Assembly (NCBI RefSeq): GCF_030408915.1
Contig: NZ_CP047654.1
Location: forward strand, 1,116,001-1,180,000
Length of the DNA: 64,000 nucleotides
Origin: Corynebacterium guangdongense
GTDB lineage: Bacteria; Actinomycetota; Actinomycetes; Mycobacteriales; Mycobacteriaceae
Direction: 5' to 3'
Shown here: piece after piece, positions 17,784-27,195 of the stretch
How positions within the stretch are numbered: the first letter of the stretch is position 1
Layout of the letters: every line of letters starts with the position of its first letter
Notes under the pieces: model-generated
Seen by the model: the letters and a program-made list of their open reading frames with translations, nothing else
What the model was told of the DNA's origin: nothing
Databases searched by the model: none
Translations under genes and position numbers: made by a program

Positions 17784-17818
17784 GAAAACCAGTCCGCTCC
17801 GGCGGGGCCGGAGCGGAC
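17784..17818 (-). terminator. Terminator of the narKGHJI operon
   Basis: Perfect 12-bp stem (17792-17803 and 17807-17818) with a 3-nt loop, followed on the minus strand by TGGTTTTCCC. It lies 19 bp after the narI stop and separates nar from modA. Confidence 0.8.
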
Positions 17819-17836
17819 GCGGGGGAGGTGGGGCGG

Positions 17837-18619
17837 TCACGCGCCGCGGGAGGGCGCCTCCGAGGGCTCGAGCCGCTCGGTCTGCGAGCGGATCGGCTCC
17901 CAGGCCTGGTGGCTGCGGCGCGGGGTGGTGCGCACGTCGCGGGAACGGTAGACCACGTAGGGGCGGCTGACGTAGCCGACCGGGGCGGAGAGAACGTGCA
18001 CCAGACGGGTGAAGGGAGCGACCGCGAAGAGGGTGAAGCCGGCGATGATGTGCAGCTTGAAAGCGACGGGCACGTCGGCCATGAGCTCCGGGTGCGGGTT
18101 GAAGACCAGCAGCTGACGGATCCACGGGCTGATGGTCTCGCGGTAGTCGTAGCCGTGGCCGGAGGTGAAGACCTGGGTCTGAAGCGTCGCCCAGAAGCCG
18201 GTGAAGATGGCCAGCGCCAGGAAGACGTACATGACCTTGTCGGAGCCGGAGGTCGACAGGAACACCGTGCGGTGCTTGATGCGCCGGTAGAGCAGGCCCA
18301 GGATGCCCAGGGTGGTCATGACGCCGGCGATGGTGCCCGGGATCACCGCGATCCAGTGGTAGACCTCGTCGGAGATGCCCAGGCCGCGGGTCCAGGTGTT
18401 GGGGATGGCCAGGCCCATGATGTGGCCCAGCACGACCAGGATGATGCCGTAGTGGAAGAGCGGGGAGGCCAGACGCAGGATCCTGGACTCGTAGATCTGG
18501 GAGGAGTGGGTCGTCCAGCCGAACTGGTCGGTCCGCCAGCGCCAGATGAAACCGATGACGCACAGGCCGATGGTGAGCCAGGGGTAGGCGACCCAAAGGA
18601 AGATTTCAAAAGTACTCAT
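17837..18619 (-). CDS. narI: Respiratory nitrate reductase gamma subunit (cytochrome b)
   Basis: 260 residues with five membrane helices. NarI anchors NarGH to the membrane and carries two b hemes, oxidising menaquinol outside and passing electrons to NarH. Candidate heme histidines are in PLFHYGIILVVLGHIMG and in LHIIAGFTLFAVAPFTRLVH, as in E. coli NarI. It is longer than E. coli NarI by a hydrophilic C-terminal tail (about 35 residues after PYVVYRSRDV). GGAG lies before the ATG; 29 bp separate it from narJ. Confidence 0.95.
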   Translation of the reverse strand: MSTFEIFLWVAYPWLTIGLCVIGFIWRWRTDQFGWTTHSSQIYESRILRLASPLFHYGIILVVLGHIMGLAIPNTWTRGLGISDEVYHWIAVIPGTIAGVMTTLGILGLLYRRIKHRTVFLSTSGSDKVMYVFLALAIFTGFWATLQTQVFTSGHGYDYRETISPWIRQLLVFNPHPELMADVPVAFKLHIIAGFTLFAVAPFTRLVHVLSAPVGYVSRPYVVYRSRDVRTTPRRSHQAWEPIRSQTERLEPSEAPSRGA

Positions 18620-18648
18620 GGTCTTGGAGCTCCAGAACTGGGTAGGGG

Positions 18649-19362
18649 TCAGAGGAGGTCCGGCTGAGCGGACGGGAACGGAAGGGTGGCGTTGATGCCG
18701 ACCATCTCCGCCGGCGGACCGGAGCGGATGAGGTCGATGTAGCTGTTGGCGGTGTCTTCGTCAATCTCCGGCATGGCCATGGCCACCGCCACCACGACGT
18801 GGGAGTAAGGAGAGCCGAGGTTCTGCAGCGCGCTGCGCAGTACCTCGATGCCGTCCCGGTGCGCCGCCAGCAGCTCGACGGTCTCCTCGTGGACGCGGCC
18901 CTCCGAGCGGGCGATGGCCTCGAGGATGACGGTGAGATGATCGGGGAGCTCATCGGTCAGCTCCTCAAAACCGAGCTGTTCCAGCGCCTGGCGGAAGGCC
19001 AGGATCGCGGTGCCGCGCTGCCGGGTGTCGCCGGCGGTGTAGTACGACAGGAACAGCGAGCAGCGACGCTTCTGGTCGAAGGTCTCCACGTAGTGCTCGG
19101 TCAGGCCGCGGGCGCCGAGGTCACGGGCGTGCCTCGTGAAGCTGGCCAGCTGATCGGCGATGGCGCCGGGCAGCAGCGGCAGCTGCGCGTCGACGGTGTC
19201 GAGCAGGCCGAGCACCTCCGCCTCGTCCGGGTAGTCCAGCAGCAGGGAAGTGGCCATGGCGACCAGACGGCGCTGCTCGTCGGTGACGGCCACCGCCGCC
19301 GTGACGTCGTGCGGGACTCGGCCGCCCGGGGTGCGTCGACCCGCTGTGGGGGGCAGGGCCAT
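18649..19362 (-). CDS. narJ: Nitrate reductase molybdenum cofactor assembly chaperone
   Basis: 237 residues of the NarJ/TorD/DmsD helical chaperone family, which binds apo-NarG and assists Moco insertion and membrane attachment. The family core is visible from LLLDYPDE through LTEHYVETFDQKRRCSLFLSYYTAGDTRQRG and DELPDHL. AGGAAGGA is correctly placed before ATG 19362, which lies 2 bp after the narH stop. Confidence 0.95.
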   Translation of the reverse strand: MALPPTAGRRTPGGRVPHDVTAAVAVTDEQRRLVAMATSLLLDYPDEAEVLGLLDTVDAQLPLLPGAIADQLASFTRHARDLGARGLTEHYVETFDQKRRCSLFLSYYTAGDTRQRGTAILAFRQALEQLGFEELTDELPDHLTVILEAIARSEGRVHEETVELLAAHRDGIEVLRSALQNLGSPYSHVVVAVAMAMPEIDEDTANSYIDLIRSGPPAEMVGINATLPFPSAQPDLL

Positions 19363-19364
19363 GG

Positions 19365-20978
19365 CTAACCGTCCTTCCTGGGCGGGAACATGCCCTCGGG
19401 GCGCTCGCCCGACCAGGACAGCAGCGAGACGGTGCCGCCACCGGCGGCCTCACCGTGGTCGCCGCACCCGTCGGAGCAGGCCTCCGGCGCGCCCATGCCC
19501 AGGTCCGGGAACTTGTCCATGGCCTTGGCCGGGTCTGTGTCGCCGAAGGGGTCGAGGCTGGCGATGCCGCGCGGGGTCTCCGGGGAGGCGGTCGGGATCA
19601 CGTAGCGATCGTCGTACTTGGCCACGGCCAGCAGGCGGTACATCGCCTCAACCTGCCGGCCGGTCATGCCGACCGCGGCGGCGATCTCCTCCTGCGGCGG
19701 GGCGCCGAGGTTGATGTCACGCATGTAGGAGCGCATCGCGACCAGGCGGCGCAGCGACTTCTCCACCGGGGCGGTGTCGCCCGCGGTGAACAGGCCGGCC
19801 AGATAGTCCAGCGGGATACGCATGTTGGACAGCGCGGAGAAGAGCACCTTGTGGTCCTCACCGTCGCTGCCGGTCGCGGTGACCTGGTCGACGATGGGGG
19901 ACAGCGGCGGGATGTACCAGACCATCGGCAGGGTGCGGTACTCCGGGTGCAGCGGCAGGGCGACCTCGTAGGTGAAGATCAGGTCCCAGATCGGGGACTG
20001 CTGGGCGGCGTCGACCCAGGAGTGCGGGATGCCGGCGCGCTCGGCCTCGCGGACGACGGCCGGGTCGTGCGGGTCGAGGAGGATGTCCTTCTGCGCCTCG
20101 AAGAGGTCCTGCGGATCTTCGGTGGCGGCGGCCTCGGCGACGCGGTCGGCGTCGTAAAGCAGCACGCCCAGGTAGCGCAGGCGACCCACGCAGGTCTCGG
20201 AGCAGACGGTCGGCTGGCCGACCTCCAGGCGCGGGTAGCACAGCGTGCACTTCTCGGCCTTGCCGGACTTGTGGTTGAAGTAGACCTTCTTGTACGGGCA
20301 GCCGGAGACGCACATGCGCCAGCCGCGGCAGCGGTCCTGGTCGACCAGGACGATGCCGTCCTCGGCGCGCTTGTACATGGCCCCGGACGGGCAGGAGGAC
20401 ACGCACGTCGGGTTGAGGCAGTGCTCGCAGATGCGCGGCAGGTAGAACATGAAGGAGTCCTCGATCTCCTTCTGGACCTTCAGGTTCATGTCCTGCAGGA
20501 CCGGGTCCTGCGCCTGCAGCTCCTGGGAGCCGCCCATGTTGTCGTCCCAGTTGGAGGACCAGGAGATGGTGTCGATCGGGCGACCGTCGAGCTGGGAGAC
20601 CGGGCGCGCCGTCGGCTGGGTGTGCAGGCCCTTCGGCGCGGTGAGCAGCTTGTCGTACTCGTAGGTCCACGGCTCGTAGTAGTCCTCGATGGAGGGCAGC
20701 TTCGGGTTGGAGAAGATGGTCATCAGCTTCTTCAACCGTCCGCCGGCGCGCGGCTTGAGCTTGCCGCTGGAGGTGCGGACCCAGCCGCCCTCCCACTTGT
20801 CCTGATCCTCCCAGCCGCGCGGGTAGCCCACGCCCGGACGCGTCTCGACGTTGTTGAACCAGATGTACTCGGTGCCCTGGCGGTTCGTCCACGCCTGCTT
20901 GCACGTGACCGAGCACGTGTGGCAGCCGATGCACTTGTCCAGGTTCATGATCATTGCGATCTGAGCCATGACCTTCAT
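19365..20978 (-). CDS. narH: Respiratory nitrate reductase beta subunit (iron-sulfur)
   Basis: 537 residues. Four Cys groups bind one [3Fe-4S] and three [4Fe-4S] clusters: CIGCHTCSVTCK near the N-terminus, CEHCLNPTCVSSCP, CRGWRMCVSGCPY (the Trp replacing a Cys marks the [3Fe-4S] cluster) and CTLCYPRL with a downstream CSETCVG. It carries electrons from NarI to NarG on the cytoplasmic face. The start overlaps the narG stop as TAATG, with AGGAGG 10 nt upstream, so translation is coupled; an internal ATG three codons later is an alternative. Confidence 0.97.
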   Translation of the reverse strand: MKVMAQIAMIMNLDKCIGCHTCSVTCKQAWTNRQGTEYIWFNNVETRPGVGYPRGWEDQDKWEGGWVRTSSGKLKPRAGGRLKKLMTIFSNPKLPSIEDYYEPWTYEYDKLLTAPKGLHTQPTARPVSQLDGRPIDTISWSSNWDDNMGGSQELQAQDPVLQDMNLKVQKEIEDSFMFYLPRICEHCLNPTCVSSCPSGAMYKRAEDGIVLVDQDRCRGWRMCVSGCPYKKVYFNHKSGKAEKCTLCYPRLEVGQPTVCSETCVGRLRYLGVLLYDADRVAEAAATEDPQDLFEAQKDILLDPHDPAVVREAERAGIPHSWVDAAQQSPIWDLIFTYEVALPLHPEYRTLPMVWYIPPLSPIVDQVTATGSDGEDHKVLFSALSNMRIPLDYLAGLFTAGDTAPVEKSLRRLVAMRSYMRDINLGAPPQEEIAAAVGMTGRQVEAMYRLLAVAKYDDRYVIPTASPETPRGIASLDPFGDTDPAKAMDKFPDLGMGAPEACSDGCGDHGEAAGGGTVSLLSWSGERPEGMFPPRKDG

Positions 20979-23900
20979 TAGAACTTAACCTCCTGGGAGC
21001 GGCGACGGATACGGGTGACCTCATCGCGGTTGTTGCCGGTGGGGCCGATGTAGTTGAAGCCGTAGGTCAGCTGGCCGTAGCCGCCGGCGACGTGGATCGG
21101 CTTGATCATGATGCGGGTCAGCGAGTTGTGGGTGCCGCCGCGGCGACCGGTGTGCTCGTTGAGCGGGGTGCCGACGGTGCGTTCCTGGGCGTGGTTCATG
21201 ATGACCGTGCCCTCCGGGATGCGGTGCGAGACGATCGCACGCGCGGAGACGACGCCGTTGCGGTTGTAGGCCTCGATCCACTCGTTGTCCTTGACGCCCA
21301 CCTTCGCCGCGTCCTTGTCGGACATCCAGATGACCTGGCCGCCGCGGGAGATGGACAGCACGTGCAGGTTGTCGAAGTATTGGGAGTGGATGGACCACTT
21401 GTTGTGCGTGGTCAGGTAGCGGACGGTGACCTCCGGGTCCCCGTTCTCCCCGGGCAGCAGCTGGCCCGGGTTGTCCTCGCCGTTGAGGTGCATCTTGTCC
21501 AGCGGCGGCTTGAAGATCGGCAGCTGCTCGCCGTAGTCGATGTACCAGTCGTGGTCGAGGTAGTAGTGCATGCGCCCGGACAGGGTGTGCCAGGGCTTGT
21601 CCCACTCCAGGTTGATGGAGAAGGCGGTGTAGCGGCGGTTGTCGCGGGTGTCCGCGGACCACTCCGGGGAGGTGAAGACCTGCTTCGGACGCTCCTTGAC
21701 GTCGTCCCAGGTGATCTTGTCGTTGACGCTTCCCGACGCCAGCGGGGACATGTCCACCCCCACGCGCGCGCCCTGGTTCCGGAAGCCCTCGGCGGCGACC
21801 TCGCCGTTGGAGACGCCCGACAGGTGCAGGATCATGTTGATGACCTTGGTCGCCGAGTCCAGCGACGGGCGCTCGCCCGCCACCGAGGTCGGGGAGGTGC
21901 CGTTGATCAGCGCCAGCTCCGCGGCCTGCTTCTCGACGTTGTACGGGGTGCCGTGGACGTTGGTGCCCAGCTTGGCCGTCAGCGGGCCGAAGTGCGTCCA
22001 CTTCTCGAAGACCTTCGAGTAGTCGCGCTCGACGACGGCCAGCTTGCCCATCGTTTTGCCCGGGATGAGCCCGACCTCCGCCACGTCCGGGACGACGCCG
22101 TTGGGCATGCCCAGCTCGTCGGGGGAGTCGTGGCCCAGCGGGGAGAGGACGACGTCGGTCTGGACGCCGAGCCACCTGGTCGCCATCTGGCTGAAGGCGT
22201 CGGCCAGGTCGCGGAAGACCTCGAAGTCGGAGCGGGTCTCCCACGGCGGGTTGATGGCCGCGTTGAAGGAGTGGATGAACGGGTGCATGTCCGTGGTGGA
22301 CAGGTCGTGCTTCTCGTACCAGGTCGCCGCCGGCAGGACGATGTCCGAGACCAGGGTCGTCGACGTGTTGCGGAAGTCCGTCGTCATCATCAGGTCGAGC
22401 TTGCCCTGCGGTGCCTCGTCGCGCCAGGTGATCGACTGCGGGCGCTCGTGCGGCTCGAGCTCCGTGGCGGTGGCGTCGGAGTCGACGCCCAGCATGTGAC
22501 GCAGGAAGAACTCCGTGCCCTTGGCGGAGGAGCCCATGAGGTTGGTGCGCCAGTTGAGCAGGATGCGCGGCCAGTTCTCCGGGGCGTCCGGATCCTCGCC
22601 GGCGAACTTCATGTTGCCGCTCTCCAGCTCGGAGACGACGTAGTCCTTGACGTCCATTCCCGCGGCCTCGGCCTGCTGTGCCAGCAACAGGCTGTTGCGG
22701 TTGAACTGGGGGTAGGACGGCATCCAGCCACGCTTCATGGCCTCGACCAGGGTGTCCGACAGTGACTTGTCGCCGACGGTGCCGCGGTTGGCCAGCGGCG
22801 AGGCCAGCCGTGCCGCCTTGGAGTTGTCGTAGCGCCACTGGCCGGTGGTCAGGTAGTAGAAGCCGGTGGTGATCATCTGGCGCGGCGGGCGCGACCAGTC
22901 GGTGGCGAAGGCGTACTGGCCCCAGCCGTTCTGCGGGCGCAGCTTCTCCTGACCGACGTAGTGGGCCCAGCCGCCGCCGTTGCGGCCCTGGGTCCCGCAC
23001 ATGTTCGTCAGCGACAGGAAGGTCCGGTAGATGTTGTCCGCGTGGAAGTAGTGGTTGACGCCGGCGCCCATGATGATCATGGAGCGGCCCTCGGAGTCGG
23101 CCGCGTTCTGGGCGAACTCGCGCGCGACGCGGACACAGCCGGCGACCGGGGTGCCGGTAAGGCCCTCCTGCCAGGCCGGGGTGCCCGGGACGGTGGCGTC
23201 CTCGTAGCCGGTCGGCCACACGCCCGGCAGGTTCAGCTCCGGACGGTTGACCGCGTAGTGGGCGAGCAGGACGTCGTAGACGGTGGTGACCAGCCTGCCC
23301 CCGACGCGGCGCGCCGGGACGCCGCGGTGGACGGTGCCGGCGCCGATCGGGCCGTGCTGCTCGCCGGGGACGTAGGCGCCCGCGTCCAGGTCGAAGCGCG
23401 GGAAGACGACCTCGGTCGGCTCGTAGTGGTCGGTCTCCGCGATGGACAGGACCGGGTCGACGCCCTCGAGCTTAAGGTTCCACTTGCCCACGCCCTCCTC
23501 ACCGTGGCGGTCGGCGACGGTGCCGCCCGGGTCGACGACGCGGCCGTCGGCCTCCATGGTGAGCAGGCGGTGGGTGGCGTTGGCGGAGTCGGCGAGTTCA
23601 TCGTCGACGTCGCCCATCCGGGAGGCGGTGAGGAACTTGCCGGCGGTGTAGGTGCCGTCGCCGTGCTCCTCGAGCTCCACCAGGAACGGGGAGTCGGTGT
23701 ACTTCTGCATGTAGCTGAGGAAGTACCGCTCCTGCCTGCCGACGTGGAACTCGTTGAGGATGACGTGGCCCATGGCGAAGGCCAGCGCGGCGTCGGTGCC
23801 CGGCGAGACGCGCAGCCACTCGTCGGCGTGGACGGTGTTGTCGGCGAAGTCGGGCGAGACCACGACGACCTTGGTGCCGCGGTAGCGCACCTCGGTCATG

Positions 23901-24748
23901 AAGTGGGCGTCCGGGGTACGGGTCACCGGAATGTTGGAGCCCCACATCATCAGGTACGAGGAGTTGAACCAGTCACCGGACTCGGGGACGTCGGTCTGGT
24001 CGCCGAAGGTCTGAGGGGAGGCCGGCGGCAGGTCGGCGTACCAGTCGTAGAAGGACAGCGCCATGCCGCCGATCAGCGAGAGGAAGCGGGTGCCGGCGCC
24101 GTAGGAGACCTGGCTCATGGCCGGGATGACGGTGAAGCCCGCGATGCGGTCCGGTCCCCACTGCTTGACGGTGTAGACGTGCGCCGCGGCGGCGATCTCG
24201 ATGGCCTCGGTGTAGGAGGTGCGGATCATGCCACCCTTGCCGCGCTGGGAGATGTAGGCCTGGCGTTTGGCCGGGTCCTCCACGATGGAGCGCCACGCGA
24301 GCACCGGATCTCCGTACTGCTCCTTCGCCTCGCGGTACATGTCCACGAGCACGCCCCGCACGTAGGGGTAGCGGATACGGGTCGGGGAGTAGGTGTACCA
24401 GGAGAAGGAGGCGCCGCGCGGGCAGCCGCGGGGCTCGTAGTCCGGCATCTCGGAGCCGGTGGTGGGGTAGTCCACGGCCTGGGACTCCCACGTGATGACA
24501 CCGTCCTTGACGTAGACCTTCCAGGAGCAGGAGCCGGTGCAGTTGACGCCGTGGGTGGAGCGGACGACCTTGTCGAAGGACCAGCGGTTGCGGTAGAAGA
24601 CGTCGGCCTCGCGCCCGCCCTTGAGGAAGATCTGCTGACCCTGCGGGCCGACGTTGCCCCGGCGAACCCGGCCGCCGAGCTTGAACAGCGGGTTGACGTT
24701 CTCGCCGTCGGAGTGGGTCTGGGACGAGGTGGTGGAAGCGGTGGTCAC
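20978..24748 (-). CDS. narG: Respiratory nitrate reductase alpha subunit
   Basis: 1256 residues, normal NarG length. A DMSO-reductase-family enzyme with bis-MGD and the FS0 cluster, reducing nitrate to nitrite in the cytoplasm with menaquinol electrons. The N-terminus has HGVNCTGSCSW, the unusual His-plus-Cys FS0 ligand set, with a further Cys in PRGCPRGASFSW. The Mo-ligand Asp region is near SNIPVTRTPDAHF. There is no Tat signal, as expected for a cytoplasmic NarG. It is followed by narH with a 1-nt overlap and preceded by narK after 48 bp. Confidence 0.97.
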   Translation of the reverse strand: MTTASTTSSQTHSDGENVNPLFKLGGRVRRGNVGPQGQQIFLKGGREADVFYRNRWSFDKVVRSTHGVNCTGSCSWKVYVKDGVITWESQAVDYPTTGSEMPDYEPRGCPRGASFSWYTYSPTRIRYPYVRGVLVDMYREAKEQYGDPVLAWRSIVEDPAKRQAYISQRGKGGMIRTSYTEAIEIAAAAHVYTVKQWGPDRIAGFTVIPAMSQVSYGAGTRFLSLIGGMALSFYDWYADLPPASPQTFGDQTDVPESGDWFNSSYLMMWGSNIPVTRTPDAHFMTEVRYRGTKVVVVSPDFADNTVHADEWLRVSPGTDAALAFAMGHVILNEFHVGRQERYFLSYMQKYTDSPFLVELEEHGDGTYTAGKFLTASRMGDVDDELADSANATHRLLTMEADGRVVDPGGTVADRHGEEGVGKWNLKLEGVDPVLSIAETDHYEPTEVVFPRFDLDAGAYVPGEQHGPIGAGTVHRGVPARRVGGRLVTTVYDVLLAHYAVNRPELNLPGVWPTGYEDATVPGTPAWQEGLTGTPVAGCVRVAREFAQNAADSEGRSMIIMGAGVNHYFHADNIYRTFLSLTNMCGTQGRNGGGWAHYVGQEKLRPQNGWGQYAFATDWSRPPRQMITTGFYYLTTGQWRYDNSKAARLASPLANRGTVGDKSLSDTLVEAMKRGWMPSYPQFNRNSLLLAQQAEAAGMDVKDYVVSELESGNMKFAGEDPDAPENWPRILLNWRTNLMGSSAKGTEFFLRHMLGVDSDATATELEPHERPQSITWRDEAPQGKLDLMMTTDFRNTSTTLVSDIVLPAATWYEKHDLSTTDMHPFIHSFNAAINPPWETRSDFEVFRDLADAFSQMATRWLGVQTDVVLSPLGHDSPDELGMPNGVVPDVAEVGLIPGKTMGKLAVVERDYSKVFEKWTHFGPLTAKLGTNVHGTPYNVEKQAAELALINGTSPTSVAGERPSLDSATKVINMILHLSGVSNGEVAAEGFRNQGARVGVDMSPLASGSVNDKITWDDVKERPKQVFTSPEWSADTRDNRRYTAFSINLEWDKPWHTLSGRMHYYLDHDWYIDYGEQLPIFKPPLDKMHLNGEDNPGQLLPGENGDPEVTVRYLTTHNKWSIHSQYFDNLHVLSISRGGQVIWMSDKDAAKVGVKDNEWIEAYNRNGVVSARAIVSHRIPEGTVIMNHAQERTVGTPLNEHTGRRGGTHNSLTRIMIKPIHVAGGYGQLTYGFNYIGPTGNNRDEVTRIRRRSQEVKF

Positions 24749-24796
24749 CGTCAGTTCCCTTTCGGTAGTGGTGGAAGGATTGCGGGGCTGGTGGGG

Positions 24797-26134
24797 TTAG
24801 CCCGGAAAGGGCGCGCCGGGCCGGGCGTAGTAGATCCACGCCAGCACTGCGGCGATGAGGAAGAACACGACCGCGCCCCAGAAGAAGGTGGCCGGGGCCA
24901 GCATCGAGAGCAGGACGCCGACGATGAAGGGGCCGAAGGCGCCCATGGCGCCGGTCCAGCCGATCACGCCGCCCGCCTGACGCTTCGGCAGAATCATCGG
25001 CATCTGCTTGAAGGAACCGGCGTTGACCAGTCCGGCGAAGAACGCCATGACCAGCATCAGCGTGAAGAACCAGACGAAGTCGTCGGGGGAGCTCGGGTTG
25101 AGGAAGAACGCGGCCGCGGCGGTGAAAACGGCCATGCCGACCAGACCGATGAAGGTCCAGATGGCGCCGCCGAACTTGTCGCACAGCGGGCCCCACAGCG
25201 CCCGGACGCCGGCGCCGATCAGCGGGAAGAGGAACGCCCAGGCGGCGCCACGGGGGAGATCCTCGAGCGCGTAAGTCTCGGCCAGCGGTGAACTGATGCC
25301 GAAGACGTTATTGATCAGCAACGCAAGCTGGGCGGAGAAGCCCGCGAAGGCGCCGAAGCCGGCGACGTAGATCACCGTCATGATCCAGGTGTTCTTGTTG
25401 CCGAAGATGTCGATCTGCTGCCTGAAGTTGGCGGTGACCGGGACATCCTTGAGCTGGGTCCAGGCGATGAGCGCCATGAGGATGGTCCACGGGACCATGA
25501 CGATCGCCGGGTTGTAGACGTAGAGGTTTTCACCGGTCTCGATGGTTCGGGTCGGGGCGACGAAACCGATACCCAGCAGGGTGAATCCCATCAGCCACGG
25601 GCCGACCAGCTGGATGAAGGACATGCCCATGTTCGACAGCCCGGCCTGCAGGCCCAGCGCCGTTCCGGACTTGGACCTGGGGAAGAAATAGCCGGTCGAG
25701 GGCATGTAGCCGGAGAAGACGCCGCCGCCGATGCCGGCGAGGAAGGCCAGGGTCATCAGCCACCAGTAGGGGGTGGAGGTGTCCTGGACGGCGAAGAACC
25801 AGCCGAACATCGGGATGAGGAACAGCAGGGAGGAGAGCGTGACGAGCTTGCGGGTGCCCAGGACAGGGGGCAGGAACATGTACATCAGCCGGAAGATGCC
25901 GCCGGCCAGGCCCGGGATGGCGGTGAGCCAGTAGAGCTGGCCCGGGGTGAGGTCGAAGCCGATCTGGTTGAGCATCGGCGCCATGGCGGAGACCAGGTAC
26001 CAGGTACAGAATCCGATGAACAAGGAAATGGTGCTGATCCACAGGGTCTTCCAGGCGATCTTGGAATCCCACTTCTCAGGATCCTCAGGATCCCACCCGT
26101 AAAGCACTCGGGGGGAGGTGTCCAACTGGGTCAT
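24797..26134 (-). CDS. narK: Nitrate/nitrite transporter of the MFS
   Basis: 445 residues, about 12 membrane helices. It brings nitrate in and exports nitrite. The nitrate-signature glycine-rich segments are visible (GIGGGVFSGYMPSTGYFFPRSKSGTALGLQAG and KRQAGGVIGWTGAMGAFGPF). ATG 26134 has GAGAGG upstream; a reading to 26203 lacks a site. First gene of narKGHJI. It is the only nar transporter here. Confidence 0.95.
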   Translation of the reverse strand: MTQLDTSPRVLYGWDPEDPEKWDSKIAWKTLWISTISLFIGFCTWYLVSAMAPMLNQIGFDLTPGQLYWLTAIPGLAGGIFRLMYMFLPPVLGTRKLVTLSSLLFLIPMFGWFFAVQDTSTPYWWLMTLAFLAGIGGGVFSGYMPSTGYFFPRSKSGTALGLQAGLSNMGMSFIQLVGPWLMGFTLLGIGFVAPTRTIETGENLYVYNPAIVMVPWTILMALIAWTQLKDVPVTANFRQQIDIFGNKNTWIMTVIYVAGFGAFAGFSAQLALLINNVFGISSPLAETYALEDLPRGAAWAFLFPLIGAGVRALWGPLCDKFGGAIWTFIGLVGMAVFTAAAAFFLNPSSPDDFVWFFTLMLVMAFFAGLVNAGSFKQMPMILPKRQAGGVIGWTGAMGAFGPFIVGVLLSMLAPATFFWGAVVFFLIAAVLAWIYYARPGAPFPG

Positions 26135-26427
26135 TGCGCTGCCTCTCAATCGTCCGCAGGGCCCCGGAATCTGCCAATATTTAATCCATGTAATTCCGGG
26201 CAATTAGGTCCCACCTTAAGGGTGCTCCGGTTGGCTGTCCACCGGCGTTGGCGCAGGTTAACCCCGTAATTTAGCGAACACTTATGTTGTCAAATTCCTG
26301 ACCACCGGTTATTGATGTGCTCAAACATTCAATTAAAACTGTTAATGTCGGGTTTTTCTGCGGCGGGTCACCGGGGGTGGCCGAGCGGGGGATCCGGGAT
26401 GTGAAAAATCTGTGAGAAAAGGCAAGA
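26135..26427. promoter_or_regulatory. Divergent narK/mog control region
   Basis: 293 bp without a gene and notably AT-richer than its surroundings. On the minus strand TTGACA (26293-26288) could be the narK -35, with TAAATT (26273-26268) 14 nt downstream as a poorly spaced -10. An inverted repeat GTCA-AATTCC-TGAC (26289-26302) overlaps that -35 and is a candidate site for ArnR or another anaerobic regulator. No confident FNR or GlxR consensus was found. Confidence 0.4.
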
Positions 26428-26907
26428 GTGGCCCCCATGAAAGCCGCAGTCATCGTCGTCTCCGATCGGATCATCGCCGGCGAGCGCCTGGACAAATCCT
26501 CACCCTTGGCCGTTTCCCTGCTCGAGAGCTACGGGGCAAAGGTCATCTCCGTGGCGCGGGTGCCGGAAGGGGCGGAGGGGGTGGCCCAGAAGTTGGATGA
26601 GGCACTCGCGCAGGGCGCCCGCGTCCTCGTCACCATCGGCGGCACCGGGGTGGGGGCGCGCAACCTCACCCCCGAGGTCACCAGGCAACGCATCACCTGC
26701 GAATTGACCGGGGTGGAGCAGCAGGTGCTCATCGAGGGGCTCAAGCACTCGGAGAAGGCGGGGCTGTCCCGGGGCGTCATCGGTTTGACCTCGCGTGATC
26801 AGGATGCGGCCCTGATCGTCAACGCCCCCAGCTCCCCCAGCGGGGTCAGGGACTGCCTGGGCGTGGTGCTGCCGCTGCTGGAGGCCGTGTTCGAGAGATT
26901 CCGCTGA
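26428..26907 (+). CDS. mog: MogA/MoaB-family molybdopterin adenylyltransferase
   Basis: 159 residues from GTG 26428 (AAAGG 5 nt upstream); ATG 26437 is an alternative. The family activates molybdopterin by adenylation before molybdenum insertion by MoeA. The fold is shown by KAAVIVVSDRIIAGER, the MPT loop VTIGGTGVGARNLTPEVT and GLTSRDQDAALIVNAPSSP. The motif normally reads R-D-x-T-P-E; here Asp is replaced by Asn at the position corresponding to the catalytic Asp of E. coli MogA. It is divergent from narK, placing Moco synthesis beside the Moco enzyme. Confidence 0.87.
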   Translation: MAPMKAAVIVVSDRIIAGERLDKSSPLAVSLLESYGAKVISVARVPEGAEGVAQKLDEALAQGARVLVTIGGTGVGARNLTPEVTRQRITCELTGVEQQVLIEGLKHSEKAGLSRGVIGLTSRDQDAALIVNAPSSPSGVRDCLGVVLPLLEAVFERFR

Positions 26908-27195
26908 GGCAACGGACCCGGTCGGCGAGGTGGCCCGTCCTCGGCGACGGAGGGGCCCTGGGTCCGTGCCGGGGGCCACGGCCGGGGTGACGCCGGTGGG
27001 CCGGCGCGGTGCTCTGGCCGTGCTGAGGGGCCCGGCCCGCCGCGATTTCCGGCTTCTGCCGCGGGAGGGGGAAGCGTAGTCTGACGGAATAGGAATCGTC
27101 TCGGGCTCCGGGAGGTCGCGTCCTGCCGCGAGCATGTGGCGGCAGGCGTCCGCAGGCCTCCGGGGCCGGAGTGGCCGACGAGAAAGGGGCCACGC
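26908..27195. other. Intergenic region between mog and the channel gene
   Basis: 288 bp of GC-rich sequence. No convincing gene, promoter or terminator is visible apart from a GAAAGGGG ribosome binding site directly before the TTG start at 27196. Confidence 0.4.

Noticed and set aside
16944..18596. A 550-residue frame joining an unknown N-terminus to modA
   Set aside because: The first 290 residues are the shadow of narI. modA has its own start at 17729 with a lipobox signal peptide and AGGAGAAACC.
26400..26420. TGTGAAAAATCTGTGAG as a GlxR site before mog
   Set aside because: The two TGTGA units are direct, not inverted, so they do not match the palindromic GlxR consensus.
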